Source: JASLDZ01 sp964244065
Lineage (GTDB): Bacteria > Pseudomonadota > Alphaproteobacteria > Caulobacterales > Caulobacteraceae
Assembly (NCBI GenBank): GCA_964244065.1
Contig: CAXTHH010000001.1
Coordinates: forward strand, 124,001 to 188,000
DNA: 64,000 nucleotides
Reading direction: 5' to 3'
Part shown: in pieces, positions 39,065 to 48,098 of the stretch
Position numbering within the stretch: position 1 is the first letter of the stretch
How the letters are laid out: each line of letters opens with the position of its first letter
Made by a program: the position numbers and the translations under genes
The notes under the pieces: generated by a model
The model's database searches: none
What the model was told of the DNA's origin: nothing
Seen by the model: only the letters and a program-made list of their open reading frames with translations

Positions 39065-39355
39065 ATGACCGCTCCGCCCGTCGCCTACGCCCCCGCCTTC
39101 GCCTCCGGGGCTCCTGCGCGCCGCGTCGGGCCGCTGGGCTGGCTGCTGGGCGGGATCGGCGCCCTGGCGGCGACCGCGGCCGCGGGGATCGTCGCGGTGC
39201 TGTTCGCCGCGGCCCTGGCCATCGTCGCCTTCCTCGCCCTGGTGCTCGCAGCCCTGGCCTTCGCGGCGTGGCGCATCCGCGGCGGCCGGGGTCGCGCGCC
39301 TGCGGTGATCGAGGCCCGCTGGACGGGCTATGGGTGGGACGCCGCCGGGCGCTGA
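39065..39355 (+). CDS. Small hydrophobic membrane protein
   Basis: The 96-aa protein of unknown family has two hydrophobic segments (about residues 22-48 and 49-68) and a basic patch (RIRGGRGR) before the C-terminal WTGYGWDAAGR. The ATG at 39065 is separated by eight bases at its stop from the amidase gene, so co-transcription is likely. Confidence 0.6.
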   Translation: MTAPPVAYAPAFASGAPARRVGPLGWLLGGIGALAATAAAGIVAVLFAAALAIVAFLALVLAALAFAAWRIRGGRGRAPAVIEARWTGYGWDAAGR

Positions 39356-39363
39356 GCGCCGCC

Positions 39364-40083
39364 ATGGACGTCCGCGACGCGCCCTCGCCCAACTGGGACG
39401 CCCGCCGCGCGCCGCCGGACATGGTGGTGCTGCACTACACCGGCATGGAGACGGGCGCCGCCGCCCTCGACCGCCTCCGGGACCCCGCCGCCAAGGTCTC
39501 CGCCCACTGGCTGGTCGAGGAGGATGGCGGCGTCCTCGCCCTCGTTCCGGAGGAGCGCCGGGCCTGGCACGCGGGCGTCGCCTTCTGGCGCGGCGAGCGC
39601 GACGTGAACGCCGTCTCGGTCGGGATCGAGATCGTGAACCCCGGCCACGCGCATGGCTACCGCGCCTTCCCGGCCGCCCAGGTGGAGGCGGTGATCCGCC
39701 TGCTCGACGGCGTCCGCGGCCGCTGGGACGTGCCGGACGCGCGCATCCTGGCGCACTCCGACGTGGCCCCCGCGCGCAAGGAGGATCCGGGCGAGCTCTT
39801 CCCCTGGGCCGAGCTCGCCGCCCGCGGCCATGGCCTGTGGGTGGAGCCCGAGCCCTCGCCCGGTCCTCCGCTGGCCGAGGGCGAGGACGGGGTGGGCGTG
39901 TTCGCGCTCCAGGCGGGCCTGCACCGGCTGGGGTACGAGAGCCCGCCCTCCGGCAGGTTCGACGCGGCCACCCGCCTCAACGTCGCCGCCTTCCAGCGCC
40001 ACTGGCGCCCCGCCCGCGTGGACGGCGTGGCCGACGGCGAGACCCGCGCCCGCCTGGTCGGCCTGCTCCGCGCGACGGGCTAG
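39364..40083 (+). CDS. N-acetylmuramoyl-L-alanine amidase (AmiD-like)
   Basis: The 239-aa enzyme has an Amidase_2 domain: MVVLHYTGM (zinc His), VSAHWLVEEDG, VSVGIEIVNPGH (catalytic Glu) and ILAHSDVAPARKEDPGELFPW (zinc His and late Lys). A C-terminal peptidoglycan-binding domain follows (VGVFALQAGLHRLGYE, FDAATRLNVAAFQRHW). It cleaves the amide between MurNAc and L-Ala. No signal peptide is visible, so it may recycle anhydro-muropeptides in the cytosol or use another export route. Confidence 0.92.
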   Translation: MDVRDAPSPNWDARRAPPDMVVLHYTGMETGAAALDRLRDPAAKVSAHWLVEEDGGVLALVPEERRAWHAGVAFWRGERDVNAVSVGIEIVNPGHAHGYRAFPAAQVEAVIRLLDGVRGRWDVPDARILAHSDVAPARKEDPGELFPWAELAARGHGLWVEPEPSPGPPLAEGEDGVGVFALQAGLHRLGYESPPSGRFDAATRLNVAAFQRHWRPARVDGVADGETRARLVGLLRATG

Positions 40084-40198
40084 CGGTCGGGCCGCGACCG
40101 TTCGCCGATCCGTCGGTCGCAGAGGGCGACGGAGGTGGGGCGGGTGAGCGGCCCAGGCGCGAACGGGTTCTCAACCTCGCACGGGTAAGCGGGACGGG

Positions 40199-41371
40199 AT
40201 GGCCGTTCTCGACCTCGCCGCCGATCCGCCCCGCCGCGCCGCCGAGGCCGCGGCCGGAGGCGGCGGGCCGCCTCTAGGCGCGGACTACGTGCTCGGGCTC
40301 GACGGGCTGCGGGCGCTGTCGATCAGCGTGGTGGTGCTGGGACATCTCGGCTTCGGCGCGATCCTGCCGGGCGGGCTCGGGGTGACGGTGTTCTTCTTCG
40401 TCTCCGGCTACCTGATCACCGGCCTGCTCATGGCCGAGCACGCCCGGAACGGCCGGGTGGACCTCCTGCGCTTCTACGGCCGCCGCTTCCTGCGGCTGAC
40501 GCCCGAGCTGCTGGCGTTCCTGGCGACGGCCGGGCTCGTGTTCGCGCCGGTGTTCGGCCAGACCTTCCCGCCGTTGCAGCTCGTCGCGGCGCTGACCTAT
40601 TGGACCAACTACCTGATCCTGGGCGGGGGGGGCGACTGCGCGCGCTGCGTCACCACCGGGCACCTGTGGTCGCTGGCGGTGGAGGAGCACTTCTACCTGC
40701 TCATGCCCGCCGCCCTGGCCGCCTGCGCCTTCCTGCCCCGCCGCGCCGCGGGGGTGCTGCTGGCGGTGATCGCGGCCTGCGCGCTGTGGCGCTGGGCGGC
40801 CTTCACGAGGCTCGGCCTGTCGGAGGTCTACACCTACAAGGCCACCGAGTGCCGGCTGGACTCCATCGCCTGGGGCTGCCTGGCGGCGGTGGGGGAGCGC
40901 AGCTGGCCGCGCGGGCTCGCGTTCGTGCGCCGCCACGCCTGGGCGCTCGTCGCCGCCGGCTGCGCGCTGATGCTCCTGTCGCTGGCCTGGCGCGACGAGG
41001 TGTTCCGCGCCACGTGGCGCTACTCGGTCCAGACCGCCGGCCTGTTGCTGATCGTGCCCGCCCTGACCCGCGCGTCCAAGATGGCGGCGGTGACGCGCGC
41101 CCTGGAGTGGGCGCCGCTGCGCTGGATGGGCCGGCGCTCCTACGCCGCCTACCTCTGGCACTATGTGGCGCTGACCGGCGCCTCCGTGCTGGTCGGCTGG
41201 GGCGGCGCCGACCTGGAGGCCGCGCCGCACGGGACGCAGCTCCTGGCGCTGCCCATGGTGCTCGCCGGCACGTGGATCGCGGCCGAGCTCAGCCACCGGT
41301 TCGTCTACGCGCCCTCGCAGCGGCTCAAGCCGTGGCTCATGCCTCGGCGCGGACCCGCGCCGGCGGTCTGA
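40199..41371 (+). CDS. Acyltransferase 3 family (OafA/YrhL-like) membrane protein
   Basis: The 390-aa multi-pass protein has LDGLRALSISVVVLGHLGF with the catalytic His, VTVFFFVSGYLITGLL, FYGRRFLRLTPEL and TGHLWSLAVEEHFYLLMP. Such proteins O-acylate surface polysaccharides or other envelope targets. The acceptor is unknown. It stands alone; a degenerate REP-like tail (GAGGGCGACGGAGGTGGGG) lies at about 40120-40140. Confidence 0.9.
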   Translation: MAVLDLAADPPRRAAEAAAGGGGPPLGADYVLGLDGLRALSISVVVLGHLGFGAILPGGLGVTVFFFVSGYLITGLLMAEHARNGRVDLLRFYGRRFLRLTPELLAFLATAGLVFAPVFGQTFPPLQLVAALTYWTNYLILGGGGDCARCVTTGHLWSLAVEEHFYLLMPAALAACAFLPRRAAGVLLAVIAACALWRWAAFTRLGLSEVYTYKATECRLDSIAWGCLAAVGERSWPRGLAFVRRHAWALVAAGCALMLLSLAWRDEVFRATWRYSVQTAGLLLIVPALTRASKMAAVTRALEWAPLRWMGRRSYAAYLWHYVALTGASVLVGWGGADLEAAPHGTQLLALPMVLAGTWIAAELSHRFVYAPSQRLKPWLMPRRGPAPAV

Positions 41372-41374
41372 CGC

Positions 41375-42280
41375 CTACCAGAGCACGCCCTTGACCGGCG
41401 TGACCGGCTCGGGCGCGGGATCGCCGATCGCCTGCAGCAGGTCGATCTCGATCGTGCGGCACATGGCGTCGAGCGGCACGTCGTGCACCGTGTTGGCGAA
41501 GGGATCAACGAGGTCGTCGGCGATCCGCAGCACGCCCAGGAACATCAGCCCCGCCACCGTGGAGCCCGCCGGCGTGGCCCAGCCCAGCGCCTCGACCAGG
41601 CCGATCGGCAGCAGCACGCAGAACACGCGGGTGAACAGCTCCGGCAGGAAGCGGTACTGGTTGGGCAGCGGCGTCGTCTTCAGCCGCTCCATCCCGCCCT
41701 GCGAGTTGGAGATCTCGATCAGCACCGTCTCCAGCTGCGATTGCTGGATGGTGTCCAGCAGGCCGTTGCGCTGCGCCCGGGCGATGGCGGTCCCTGTGCG
41801 GTTGAGCAGCGCGTTGGGCGTGTTGGCGCGGGAGAGCGCGGTGTCCGCCACCTCGCCGCCGACGAACCGGCGCACGTCGGCCGCCTGGTCCAGCCCGCGC
41901 AGGCGCTGCTTGAGCGCGTAGACATAGGCCAGATGCCGCAGAACGATGGCGCGCCGCAGGTCGCGCCGGCCCTCGTCGGCGCCCTCCAGGAAGGCGAGCG
42001 CGGCGCGGGCCAGCGAGCGCGAGCTGTTGATCATCGCGCCCCACAGGACGCGCCCCTCCCACCACCGCTGGTAGGCCGCGTTGTGGCGCACGCCCAGGAA
42101 CAGCGCCAGGACGGTGCCGAACAGCGACAGGGGAAGCGCGGGCGCCTTGTAGGGCGAGGTCATGTAGAAGACCGTCACCAGCACGTCCCACACGAACAGC
42201 AGCAGGAGGGTGAGCCATACCTCGCGCACGATGCGCGTCAGCCTGGGCGCCGCGGAGACGATCATGCGTGAGCTATGCAT
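41375..42280 (-). CDS. Bestrophin/UPF0187 family channel protein
   Basis: The 301-aa membrane protein has early helices (LTLLLLFVWDVLVTVFYM), PALPLSLFGTVLALFLGVRHNAAYQRWWEGRVLWGAMINSSR and PLPNQYRFLPELFTRVFCVLLPIGLVEALGW, typical of bacterial bestrophin homologues. These form pentameric ion channels. An in-frame ATG five codons later (42265) is an alternative start. It is divergent from rnpB. Confidence 0.9.
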   Translation of the reverse strand: MHSSRMIVSAAPRLTRIVREVWLTLLLLFVWDVLVTVFYMTSPYKAPALPLSLFGTVLALFLGVRHNAAYQRWWEGRVLWGAMINSSRSLARAALAFLEGADEGRRDLRRAIVLRHLAYVYALKQRLRGLDQAADVRRFVGGEVADTALSRANTPNALLNRTGTAIARAQRNGLLDTIQQSQLETVLIEISNSQGGMERLKTTPLPNQYRFLPELFTRVFCVLLPIGLVEALGWATPAGSTVAGLMFLGVLRIADDLVDPFANTVHDVPLDAMCRTIEIDLLQAIGDPAPEPVTPVKGVLW

Positions 42281-42338
42281 GGCGGCCCGCGAGCTTCAAC
42301 CGCTTGACCCGCGCATCCGCCGCGCGCATGTCGCCGGC

Positions 42339-42756
<418 letters not shown>

Positions 42757-42775
42757 ACGTTCCTCAATTCCAACC

Positions 42776-42886
42776 TCGTCGTCCTCGAGCTCGACCCGAG
42801 GACCGGGCGCCGGTCGTGCGTCACGCCGGGGGAGGAGCCGCAGACCGCTCGGCCCTCGGATCAAGTCCGAGGGCGACGGAGTGATG
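42776..42886. repeat. REP-like paired palindrome after rnpB
   Basis: CCTCGAGCTCGACCCGAGGACCGGGCGCCGGTCGTGCG and CCCTCGGATCAAGTCCGAGGGCGACGGAG form the pair, about 20 bp after rnpB. It could serve as the rnpB terminator. The rest of the gap to mraZ (42887-43048) shows no gene. Confidence 0.75.
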
Positions 42887-43048
42887 GGACTGGCGGGCTG
42901 GTGCACACCCCGCAGCCGGAAGCCAGCTCCGCCAAGCAGAACGCCCGTGTAGTTCCGTGTATGTTCTGTGAACCACTTGTTCACCACGGTCGGACGACTC
43001 TGCGACATCTCGGCGGACGCGCCTGGAGCCACTTTGGTGTCATTGCCG

Positions 43049-43073
43049 CCCATTTCAGCCCATGTTAACCCAT
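43049..43073 (-). promoter_or_regulatory. Three MraZ-type operator boxes
   Basis: CCCAT occurs at 43049, 43059 and 43069, exactly 10 bp apart, which on the minus strand reads ATGGG three times. MraZ of E. coli binds TGGG-type direct repeats with 10-bp phasing just upstream of its own gene. The boxes lie 35-59 bp before the mraZ start, so autoregulation of the dcw cluster is likely. Confidence 0.75.
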
Positions 43074-43107
43074 TCGGACCCGATCGAGGTCGGGCGGGGG
43101 TCTCGGG

Positions 43108-43563
43108 GTGTTCCTCTCCACGTTCGAGAAGCAGCTGGATGCGAAGCGGCGCCTGGTGGTGCCCGCCGAGTTCCGCGCGCTCGCCGGGGGCGGGGCGGAA
43201 GGCGTCTGGGTGTTCCCGTCCATCGAGGCCGATTGCCTGGAGGCGGGCGGGCAGGGGCTGTTCGACCAGTACCGCGCACTCATCGAGGAGCTGCCCTTCG
43301 GCGACCCCCTGCGCTCCGCCCTCGAGACCAGCGTCTATGCGGGCATGAGCCGTCTCGCCTTCGACACCGCCGGGCGGATCGTGCTGCCGGAGGAGCTGTG
43401 CGCCGAGTTCGGCCTCGCCGAATGGGTGGTGGTGGCCGGGCTGGGCGACCGCTTCCAGATCTGGAGCCGCGAGGGCTTCCGCGCGCACCGCGCCGCCCAG
43501 CGCCTCGCCGCCCGCGAGGGCCTGGCCGCCGCGCGCAACCGTGGCCGGAGCGCCGCCGCATGA
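43108..43563 (+). CDS. mraZ: Transcriptional regulator MraZ
   Basis: The 151-aa AbrB-fold DNA-binding protein represses its own promoter and the dcw cluster. Two MraZ domains are seen, each with a DxxxR motif: LDAKRRLVVPAEFR (Asp11-Arg15) and FDTAGRIVLPEEL. The start is GTG at 43108; the conserved MFLSTFEKQLDAKRR follows at once, so it is firm. It overlaps rsmH by 4 nt. Confidence 0.96.
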   Translation: MFLSTFEKQLDAKRRLVVPAEFRALAGGGAEGVWVFPSIEADCLEAGGQGLFDQYRALIEELPFGDPLRSALETSVYAGMSRLAFDTAGRIVLPEELCAEFGLAEWVVVAGLGDRFQIWSREGFRAHRAAQRLAAREGLAAARNRGRSAAA

Positions 43564-44522
43564 GCGCGGCCCCGCACGTGCCCGTGCTCCTGGCCGAGGT
43601 GCTGGAGGCCGCAGCCCCGCTCGCCCGCGCGCACGTCGTGGACATGACCTTCGGCGCGGGCGGCTACTCGCGCGCCTTCCTCGAGGCGGGCGCCCGCGTC
43701 ACCGCCTTCGACCGCGACCCCACGGCCGCCCGCTTCGCAGCGCAGCTGTCGGCCACGCACGGCGATCAGTTCGAGCTGATCGGCCGCCCCTTCTCCGAGC
43801 TCCTCGACGCCTGGGGCGAGCGGCCCGCGCCGGACGCGGTGGTGTTCGACATCGGCGTCTCCTCCATGCAGCTGGACGAGGCGGAGCGCGGCTTCTCCTT
43901 CATGAACGACGGCCCGCTCGACATGCGCATGGGCGACGAAGGCCCAACGGCCGCCGACCTCGTCAACGGCGAGGAGGAGGCGGAGCTGGCCCGCATCCTC
44001 TACGAGTACGGCGAGGAGCGCCGCTCGCGCCGGATCGCCTCCGTGCTGGTGCGCCGCCGCGCCGAGCAGCCCTTCACCCGCACCGCCGACCTCGCCGAGG
44101 TGGTCGAGCGGGCGCTCGGCGGCCGTCGCGGCGCGCCCACGCACCCGGCGACGCGCACCTTCCAGGCGCTGCGCGTCGCGGTGAACGACGAGCTCGGCGA
44201 GCTGGAGGCCGGCCTGCACGCCGCGGAACGCCTGCTCGGCGAGGGCGGGCGGCTGGTGGTGGTCGCCTTCCACTCGCTGGAGGACCGGATCGTGAAGGGC
44301 TTCCTCACCGCGCGCAGCGGGCGCACGGCCGGCGGCTCGCGCCACCTGCCGCCCTCCGCCGCCGGCCCGGCCCCAAGCTTCCGCCTGATCCACGGCGGCG
44401 CCGTCGCCCCCGGTGCGGCGGAGACCGCGGCCAACCCGCGCGCCCGCTCCGCCAAGCTGCGCGCCGCCGTGCGCACCGCCGCCCCCGCCTTCCCCGACGC
44501 CCGCACCCGGAGCGCCGCATGA
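43560..44522 (+). CDS. rsmH: 16S rRNA (cytosine1402-N4)-methyltransferase
   Basis: The 320-aa enzyme N4-methylates C1402 in the ribosomal decoding centre. It shows HVPVLLAEVLE, MTFGAGGYSRAFLEAGARVTAFDRDP (SAM site), DIGVSSMQLDEAERGFSFMNDGPLDMRMG, THPATRTFQALRVAVNDELGELE and VVVAFHSLEDRIVKGF. It overlaps mraZ and ftsL by ATGA junctions. Confidence 0.97.
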   Translation: MSAAPHVPVLLAEVLEAAAPLARAHVVDMTFGAGGYSRAFLEAGARVTAFDRDPTAARFAAQLSATHGDQFELIGRPFSELLDAWGERPAPDAVVFDIGVSSMQLDEAERGFSFMNDGPLDMRMGDEGPTAADLVNGEEEAELARILYEYGEERRSRRIASVLVRRRAEQPFTRTADLAEVVERALGGRRGAPTHPATRTFQALRVAVNDELGELEAGLHAAERLLGEGGRLVVVAFHSLEDRIVKGFLTARSGRTAGGSRHLPPSAAGPAPSFRLIHGGAVAPGAAETAANPRARSAKLRAAVRTAAPAFPDARTRSAA

Positions 44523-44869
44523 CGCACCTCGCCGCCCGCATCTTCGCCCGCCGCCTGCGCGGCTTCCGCGTCGTGGACCTCCTGGCGCTCGGCTGCGTCG
44601 CCGTGCTGGCGACCGGCGTCTACCTGGCCAAGGCCGGCGCGGGCCGCGAGGCCGCCGCCATCGCCGAGGTGGACACCCACATCGACGCCGAGCGCCGCCG
44701 CGTGCGCCTGCTCCGCGCCGAGTTGGCCCACCTGGAGCAGCCCGGCCGGCTGGAGCGCCTCTCCGGCTACCTCGGCCTCGCCCCCGCCAGGGCCGAGCGC
44801 GAGGCGCCCGTCGCCGCCCTGTCCGACCTTGCCCACGCCAGGGACGCCGCCGGAGCCGCCGCGCGATGA
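44519..44869 (+). CDS. ftsL: Cell division protein FtsL
   Basis: This is a 116-aa bitopic membrane protein of the divisome. A short basic cytoplasmic tail, one helix (FRVVDLLALGCVAVLATGVYLAK), then a periplasmic coiled coil (EVDTHIDAERRRVRLLRAELAHLEQPGRLERLSGYLGL). FtsL sequences are poorly conserved, so the position between rsmH and ftsI and the topology are the main support. It overlaps both neighbours by 4 nt. Confidence 0.9.
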   Translation: MTHLAARIFARRLRGFRVVDLLALGCVAVLATGVYLAKAGAGREAAAIAEVDTHIDAERRRVRLLRAELAHLEQPGRLERLSGYLGLAPARAEREAPVAALSDLAHARDAAGAAAR

Positions 44870-46650
44870 GCAGCGAGCCCGCCCACCTCGACCCCGCGCC
44901 CCTGCGCCCGGCCCTGACCTTCGGCGGCCTGTGGCGCCGGGCGGTGGACGCCGTCTGGCGGCTGGAGCACGCCTTCGAGCGCGCCCGCGCCGCCGACCGG
45001 CCGGTGGACGACACGCGCCTGCGCATCTTCCTGGTGCTCAGCCTGTTCGCCCTGGCCTTCGTCGCCATGGGCGTGGATGCGGCGCGCAAGGCGCTCGGCG
45101 CGCACCCCGGCGCGGGCGAGTTCGCCGCGCCCACCCCCGCCGCCGCCCGCGCCGACCTCGTGGACCGCGACGGGCGCCTCCTGGCCGTCGACCTCGACCA
45201 CTTCGGCCTCTACCTCGACCCCCGCGAGGTATGGGACACCGCCGAGACCCGGCGCGGCCTCCGCGCCGCCCTGCCGCGCCTGTCCGCCGAGCGCCTGGAT
45301 CGCGCGCTGAAGGGCCGCCGCCGCGAGTACCTGCTGGGCGCGCTCACCCCCTACGAGCGCGACCGGGTGCACGACCTGGGCCTGCCCGGCGTGTCGTTCG
45401 AGGAGGAGAGCCGGCGCGTCTACCCGCTGGGGAACAGCGCCGCGCACCTGATCGGGTTCGCCGGCACGGACGGCAAGGGCCTGGCCGGCGCCGAGCGCGC
45501 CTTCGACAAGCCGATCCAGGCGGCCGCCAAGGGCGGCGGCCAGCTGCCGCTCTCCATCGACCTGCGCGTGCAGGCGGCGCTGGAGCAGGAGCTGCGACGC
45601 GGCGTGGCCGAGTTCTCGGCCAAGGGCGCGGTGGGCGTGGTCACCGACGTGCAGACGGGCGAGGTCCTGGCCCTGTCCTCGCTGCCCGACTTCGACCCGA
45701 ACGCCCCCGGCGCGGCCGACCCCTACGCGCTGACCAACCACGCGGCGGCGTCCGTCTACGAGATGGGCTCCACCTTCAAGATGTTCACCTTCGCCCTGGC
45801 GCTCGACTCCGGGGCCGTGTCGCCGAGCGCGACCTTCGACGCCTCGCACCTGCAGATCGGGGCCCGGGTGATCCACGACTTCCACGCCGCGGCGCGCCAG
45901 CTGACCCTGCCGGAGATCTTCGACCTGTCCTCCAACATCGGCACGGCCAAGATGGGCCTGGCCGCGGGCGCGGGGCGGATGAGCGACTACTTCGGCCGCT
46001 TCGGCCTGCTGGCCCCCGCCAAGGTGGGCCTGCTGGAGGCCGCCCGGCCGATCACGCCGCGCGCCTGGAACCCGGACACCGTGGCCAGCGCCTCGTTCGG
46101 CAACGCCATCGCCGTCTCGCCGCTGAACGTGGCCGCCGCCATGGGCGCCCTGGTGAACGGGGGCGAGCTCGTGCCGCTGACCGTAGCCAAGCGCACCGCC
46201 GCCGCGCCGCGCACCCGGGTGATCTCGGCCGAGACCTCCCGCCGCATGCTCGACTTCCTGCGCGGCAACGTGATCGACGAGCATGGCTCGGGCGGCAAGG
46301 CCGACGCCGCCGGCCTGCGCGTGGGCGGCAAGACCGGCTCGAACGAGAAGGCGGGCGTGGGCGGCTATCAGCGCAAGAAGCTCTTCACCTCCTTCGCCGC
46401 CGTCTTCCCCACAGACGGCCCGCTGGAGGCCAAGCGCTACATCGTCCTCGTGCTGATGGACGAGCCGCAGCCCACCAAGGCCACCTTCGGCTTCGCCACC
46501 GCCGGCTGGAACTCCACGGTCGTCGCCGGCCGCGTGATCGACCGCATCGCCCCCTTCGTGCACGTGCAGCGCGCCTCCTCCACCCCCTTCGCCCAGCCGC
46601 GCCCCGCCGCGCGCCCGGTGGAGGAGGAGACCACCTCGGGGACGTTCTGA
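44866..46650 (+). CDS. ftsI: Septal peptidoglycan transpeptidase FtsI (PBP3)
   Basis: The 594-aa class B penicillin-binding protein cross-links septal peptidoglycan. An N-terminal helix (LRIFLVLSLFALAFVAMGV) is followed by the dimerisation domain and the transpeptidase domain with SxxK (Ser302 in GSTFKMF), SxN (Ser355-Ser-Asn357) and KTG (Lys489 in GGKTGSN). The tail after residue 575 is Pro-rich. It overlaps ftsL by 4 nt; murE starts 2 bp after the stop. Confidence 0.97.
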   Translation: MSSEPAHLDPAPLRPALTFGGLWRRAVDAVWRLEHAFERARAADRPVDDTRLRIFLVLSLFALAFVAMGVDAARKALGAHPGAGEFAAPTPAAARADLVDRDGRLLAVDLDHFGLYLDPREVWDTAETRRGLRAALPRLSAERLDRALKGRRREYLLGALTPYERDRVHDLGLPGVSFEEESRRVYPLGNSAAHLIGFAGTDGKGLAGAERAFDKPIQAAAKGGGQLPLSIDLRVQAALEQELRRGVAEFSAKGAVGVVTDVQTGEVLALSSLPDFDPNAPGAADPYALTNHAAASVYEMGSTFKMFTFALALDSGAVSPSATFDASHLQIGARVIHDFHAAARQLTLPEIFDLSSNIGTAKMGLAAGAGRMSDYFGRFGLLAPAKVGLLEAARPITPRAWNPDTVASASFGNAIAVSPLNVAAAMGALVNGGELVPLTVAKRTAAAPRTRVISAETSRRMLDFLRGNVIDEHGSGGKADAAGLRVGGKTGSNEKAGVGGYQRKKLFTSFAAVFPTDGPLEAKRYIVLVLMDEPQPTKATFGFATAGWNSTVVAGRVIDRIAPFVHVQRASSTPFAQPRPAARPVEEETTSGTF

Positions 46651-46652
46651 CG

Positions 46653-48098
46653 GTGCGGCTGTCCGAGCTCCTGGCGCGCGCGCCCGGCCCCGTCGATCCG
46701 GAGATCGCGGGCGTCACCGCCGACAGCCGGGCGGTGCGCCCGGGCTGGCTGTTCGCCGCCCTGCCGGGCACGCGCGTGGACGGCGCCGCCTTCGTGCCCC
46801 AGGCGCTGGCGGCGGGCGCCGCGGCGGTGATCGCCGCAGAGGGCGCCCGGCTGGAGGCCCGCGCGCCCACCTTCCGCTTTCACGACGTGCGCCGGGTCTA
46901 CGCCCTGGCGGCCGCGCGCCTGCACGCCGCCCAGCCCGAGTGCTGCGTCGCGGTCACCGGCACCAACGGCAAGACCAGCGTCGCCACCTTCGCCCGCCAG
47001 ATCTTCGGCTCTGTCGGCCGCCAGGCGGCGAGCATGGGCACGCTCGGCGTCTCCACCTCCGCCGGCGAGGTGCTGACGCCGCCCGGCCTGACCACCCCCG
47101 ACGCGGCCGAGGTGGCGCGCCTGGCCGCCGAGCTCGCCGGCCGCGGCGTGACCCACCTGGCCCTGGAGGCCTCCAGCCACGGCCTGGACCAGCGGCGGCT
47201 GGACGGGCTGAAGCTCAAGGCCGGCGGCTTCACCAACCTCTCCCAGGACCACTTGGACTACCACGCCGACATGGGCGCCTACCGCGCCGCCAAGCTGGAG
47301 CTGTTCGAGCGCCTGGTGCCCCGCGGCGGCGCGGCGGTGCTGAACGCGGACGTGGACGAGTTCCCCGTCTTCGCCGGCTTCGCCGTCATGCACGGCCAGA
47401 CGGTGATGAGCGTGGGCGAACGCGGCGAGGCGCTGCGCCTGCTCTCCCTCACGCCCGAGCCCTTCGGCCAGCGCCTGGTCGTCGACGCCGGCTCGGGTCC
47501 GCGCGAGGTCGCCCTGCCGCTGGCGGGCGGCTTCCAGGCGTCCAACGTGCTGGTGGCGGCCGGCCTGGCGATCGCCGCGGGCGAGGACGCGGACGCCGTG
47601 CTGGGCGCGCTGGAGCGGCTGGAGGGCGCGCCCGGGCGCATGCAGCGCGTCGGCTCCGTCCGTGGGGGTGAGGCCTACGTGGACTACGCCCACACGCCCG
47701 ACGGCCTACGCACGGTGCTGGAGGCGCTGCGCCCACACGCCCGCGGCCGGCTCGTCGCGGTGATCGGCGCCGGCGGCGACCGGGACCGCACCAAGCGTCC
47801 GCTGATGGGGGCGGAGGCGCACCGGCTGGCGGACGCCGTGATCGTCACGGACGACAATCCGCGCTCCGAGGACCCGGCCGCCATCCGCGCCGAGGTGCTC
47901 CGCGGGGCGCCCGGTGCGCGCGACGTCGGCGACCGGCGCGAGGCGATCCGCGCCGCGGTGGCGGCACTGGGCGAGGGCGACGTGCTGGTGGTGGCCGGCA
48001 AGGGACACGAGCAAGGGCAGACCATCGCCGGCGTCACCCACCCGTTCGACGACGTGGCCGAGGTGCGCGCCGCCCTGGAGGCCGCCGCCGGTGGCTGA
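46653..48098 (+). CDS. murE: UDP-MurNAc-tripeptide synthetase MurE (meso-DAP adding)
   Basis: The 481-aa ATP-dependent ligase adds the third residue to the stem peptide. It shows GVTADSRAVRPGWLFAALPG, the ATP loop VTGTNGKTSVATF, EASSHGLDQRRLDGL, SQDHLDYH and DNPR (from Asp401), the motif that selects meso-diaminopimelate over lysine. The start is GTG at 46653. The murF start lies 8 nt inside its end. Confidence 0.97.
   Translation: MRLSELLARAPGPVDPEIAGVTADSRAVRPGWLFAALPGTRVDGAAFVPQALAAGAAAVIAAEGARLEARAPTFRFHDVRRVYALAAARLHAAQPECCVAVTGTNGKTSVATFARQIFGSVGRQAASMGTLGVSTSAGEVLTPPGLTTPDAAEVARLAAELAGRGVTHLALEASSHGLDQRRLDGLKLKAGGFTNLSQDHLDYHADMGAYRAAKLELFERLVPRGGAAVLNADVDEFPVFAGFAVMHGQTVMSVGERGEALRLLSLTPEPFGQRLVVDAGSGPREVALPLAGGFQASNVLVAAGLAIAAGEDADAVLGALERLEGAPGRMQRVGSVRGGEAYVDYAHTPDGLRTVLEALRPHARGRLVAVIGAGGDRDRTKRPLMGAEAHRLADAVIVTDDNPRSEDPAAIRAEVLRGAPGARDVGDRREAIRAAVAALGEGDVLVVAGKGHEQGQTIAGVTHPFDDVAEVRAALEAAAGG

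Noticed and set aside
44767..46563. 598-codon minus-strand open frame opposite ftsI
   Set aside because: Shadow of ftsI; low-complexity composition and no recognisable motif.
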